Assembly (NCBI GenBank): GCA_003956705.1
Contig: QZCP01000779.1
Span: forward strand, 62,001-126,000
Source: Brevipalpus yothersi
Taxonomy: Eukaryota; Arthropoda; Arachnida; Trombidiformes; Tenuipalpidae
DNA: 64,000 nt
Direction: 5' to 3'
In this document: one piece after another, positions 61,782-64,000 of the stretch
How positions within the stretch are numbered: position 1 is the first letter of the stretch
Layout: each line of letters starts with the position of its first letter
Program-made: the position numbers and the translations under genes
Notes under the pieces: generated by a model
Told to the model about the DNA's origin: nothing
What the model saw: the letters and a program-made list of their open reading frames with translations, nothing else
The model's database searches: none

Positions 61782-62526
61782 ATGCATCAGGCAAGAATTC
61801 TTCCTGGTTACAGTGTCATCGTTTTGATTGCGTTCACTCCACTTTTCCACTGTTTTCCTTCACATTTTGCTCATGATGAGTATCCACACCTTGGAGAAGA
61901 ATTCATGGGTGTACCATGGGGATCAGTTTGTGTTATTGGTGAGGTGAACATCAGATGGAATGTGAGTGATACCAAACGAAGTGCGCAATGTTTTCTTAAG
62001 GTAACCATCGATAATGAATAGTGCAAATATCCTTAATTGTTCTTCTTCAAGCCTCAAGCAGTTGAAGAAGAAATAGATGATAAACACAATTGCCTCGAAA
62101 GGCATGGTTTCTACAATCTCAAAACGATGGAAGACTTGAGAAACTTTTGTGTTGCAGGAAAGAGACCCAAAGATATGGTGAGATTTGATTGGTGAACTCT
62201 TCCGTATCAGATGTAATGTATCAAAATTGTTTTCAATTTTCCCATTTAGATGTCTGATTGTTTCGAAGCGAATGAAAATCTTTATTACTCTCCAGGGTCT
62301 CCAGCTCAATCGCAAGAAAAAATGATAGTATGATTCTCTTTTTCACACTCAACTACAGTTGATTGACAGTACTTATTTCTAACCATAGATGTGTATAAAA
62401 AATCATATCAGATATCTTGAGAGAGATTTTGGAATCACTCCTCTACCAAATTACAGGCAACCAATTTTACTATTCCTGACCAGAAGCCATGGGCCAAAAT
62501 TCGGGGAGATACCTTTTAATATTTGA
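61782..62526 (+). CDS. Small secreted cysteine protein, four-exon type (member D3)
   Basis: Exons 61782-62000, 62052-62177, 62250-62327 and 62389-62526, all phase 0, give 186 residues. The signal peptide is about residues 8-24 (PGYSVIVLIAFTPLFHC). Exon 1 has VPWGSVCVIGEVNIRWN and QCFLK; exon 2 HNCLERHGFYNL and RNFCVAGKRPKDM; exon 3 SDCFEANE; exon 4 MCIKNHIRYLERDFG and ILLFLTRSHGPKF. The order and cysteines match D1 and D2, but overall identity is low, so this is an older duplicate. Exon 4 reads through to the stop where D1 and D2 splice once more. Confidence 0.66.
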
Positions 62527-63285
62527 ATCAGAAAATGATAGGAATCCTCGGAGATACTTCTAATTTTGTCAAGTTTTGAAACTATAAGATCCATCCCAAC
62601 ACCATGAATTGCAACAGAAAAGCCATCTCAAAAGTCGAGGCTCATGAGGAGAAAAGTATCATTCAACTATCACCACAGACCAATCCATGGATGCATTGAA
62701 AGATTGTTATCCTCCTCGAGAATTTCAAATGTGGTTCTTGACTCTATTGATAGAATCAATTTCGAATATTTATTTATCCCAATCGCTCCTCTGACAGCCT
62801 CATAGTACAAGATCTTAACATTTTTTATCAACTGATCAAGTATTCCTGGAGAAGTCTATTCCGAATACCAGCAAACTGTTTTGAGACACAATAGCTTCTA
62901 CCTTTTGATTGCGACGATTGAAATATCCAACACTGTGATGGCGTTCTGAATAACGGTCATAACTTCGTTAGGATCAATAAAACATCTTCAAAACTAAATT
63001 CACAGATGATAACAGGAGTATTAATATTAAGTTTTCGGAATTCTTCTTGGCAAAGCGGGTTAGTATGGGAAATCAAATTCGAAACAAAAACAAACCAAAT
63101 TTAATCCAATTCAATTCTTTTCACCTTGTCTTTCTCTCTCAATTCTCATCTTTCTTTCTTTCTCTTTCGTCTGGCTTGATAACAGTCAAATACCTTTAGA
63201 CTCATGGAGGCAGGGCTTAACATGATCACATGGTACATGAGATAGAGGGCGATTGAGTCTGAATGAAGGTCTCAATGATGATTTG
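62527..63285. other. Intergenic, nothing recognised
   Basis: AT-rich spacer with a short TC-rich tract at about 63,115-63,175. Confidence 0.5.
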
Positions 63286-63507
63286 TCAAGTAATAATCAA
63301 AGTTTCACAGTTCATAACATCGATTGAGTCAATATATTCAACTAAGGTAGGCATATCCTGAGTATGAAAGGTCAAGGCTTCAAAATTTACACACAGAGTG
63401 TCTTCATGATCAGTTTCATGGCTAGCTAGGTTAGGGAAACCAGCATGTCGCCAACAGTTTTGGATGGTGGAGACTGAGACATTGTCAGTAGTGAAAAAAA
63501 TACACAC
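63286..63507 (-). pseudogene. Scrap of a Tigger/pogo-type transposase (C-terminal region)
   Basis: The 73-codon frame reads VSVSTIQNCWRHAGF near its start. The pattern S-x-x-T-I-x-N-C-W/F-R-x-A-G-F is typical of the end of CENP-B-like Tigger transposases, and an acidic stretch (HETDHEDTL) follows, also typical. The DDE core is absent upstream, so this is a fragment. Confidence 0.5.
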
Positions 63508-63559
63508 CTCAATTCTACACTCCTCGCTTCACTGACCATCTCAATATATAGCAATCAAA

Positions 63560-63690
63560 CAATAGATGAAATAGCACTGGGAAAGGCTGAATCTTTTGAT
63601 TTGCCTAAAGTTTCCTGAGAAGATTTGCTTGGCTATCGGCCTGAATAGAATTGCACTGGGAAAGGCTGAATCTATTCATTCTCTCGTAGC
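63560..63690 (+). repeat. Two-copy direct repeat
   Basis: GCACTGGGAAAGGCTGAATC occurs twice, about 83 bases apart, followed in each copy by a diverged TCCTGAGAA-containing segment. It lies beside the transposase scrap. It may be a short satellite or an element end. Confidence 0.5.
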
Positions 63691-64000
63691 TCCTGAGAAC
63701 ATTCTTCTAGCTTACTTTATATAGTAATTAGGTGTTCCTAGTAGAAAACCACTCCTTATTTTCAGAGATACTGCTGATGTGCTCTCTCATTTCATATATG
63801 CTTCTCTCTTCTCAATTGTAGCATCATTCTGAATCTAGTTTTTGCTCTGATCAGAATAGTTCGTAAATTTTTACATAGAACTGAGAACTGTATTCCTCTG
63901 TATCCCTGTGTATCTCCAAAGTATTGTCTTTCTCACTTGTTTTTATCAGTTATTTTCTCGAATTCCAGCTGTACTCGCTCTCCTCCAAATATTCTCCAAA

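Noticed and set aside
1..64000. CRISPR arrays, operons or bacterial elements
   Set aside because: Spliced genes, a eukaryotic tRNA layout and a SINE show nuclear animal DNA. Repeats present are coding tandems or microsatellites.

Overview
This is AT-rich animal nuclear DNA. Genes have spliceosomal introns, mostly short (about 50-500 bases), and lie on both strands. There is one tRNA gene, a tRNA-derived SINE, many CT/GA microsatellites and remnants of DNA transposons. An animal-type PI5P 4-kinase, pancreatic-lipase-like and M1 aminopeptidase sequences, secreted serine-protease homologues and expanded families of tiny secreted proteins suggest an arthropod, perhaps a mite. The species assignment is inference only. 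All spliced gene models were assembled by eye from GT/AG sites, phase and reading frame.

Layout. 1-7 kb: a decayed DDE transposase, an assembly gap beside a CTCTTT repeat, an LTR-like stretch, a coiled-coil ORF and a Polinton-type DNA polymerase fragment. 7.8-14.4 kb: three minus-strand genes of a small secreted cysteine family, with a GC-rich SINE between the second and third. 15.5-17.8 kb: a stop-interrupted ORF of unknown kind and a broken M1 aminopeptidase. 19-27 kb: two secreted serine-protease homologues, one with a ~900-residue Gly/Ser/Asn repeat tail and one with a Gly-Gln-Pro tract and probably a mucin-like N-terminal exon. 28-29 kb: a glycosylation-site-rich secreted protein. 31-33 kb: another small secreted gene and a fragment of one.

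36.2-41.0 kb holds the most interesting gene: an eight-exon, 993-residue minus-strand protein. It has two N-terminal repeats that look ubiquitin/beta-grasp-like, two TIR domains and a C-terminal SLOG (LOG/TRPM-type nucleotide-binding) domain. TIR1 keeps the glutamate that SARM1-type TIR NADases use; TIR2 does not. I read it as a candidate NAD-derived nucleotide signalling protein.

42.8-57.2 kb: a small membrane or secreted protein, PIP4K on the plus strand, tRNA-Val(AAC), a pancreatic-lipase-like enzyme with an intact triad, and a short secreted protein. 57.6-62.5 kb: a plus-strand cluster of the small secreted family, including a clear recent tandem duplication. The window ends with a second, different transposase scrap.

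The small secreted family is scattered across more than 50 kb on both strands in two exon architectures, with intact genes, fragments and exon relics. This is a birth-and-death pattern expected of fast-evolving secreted proteins.
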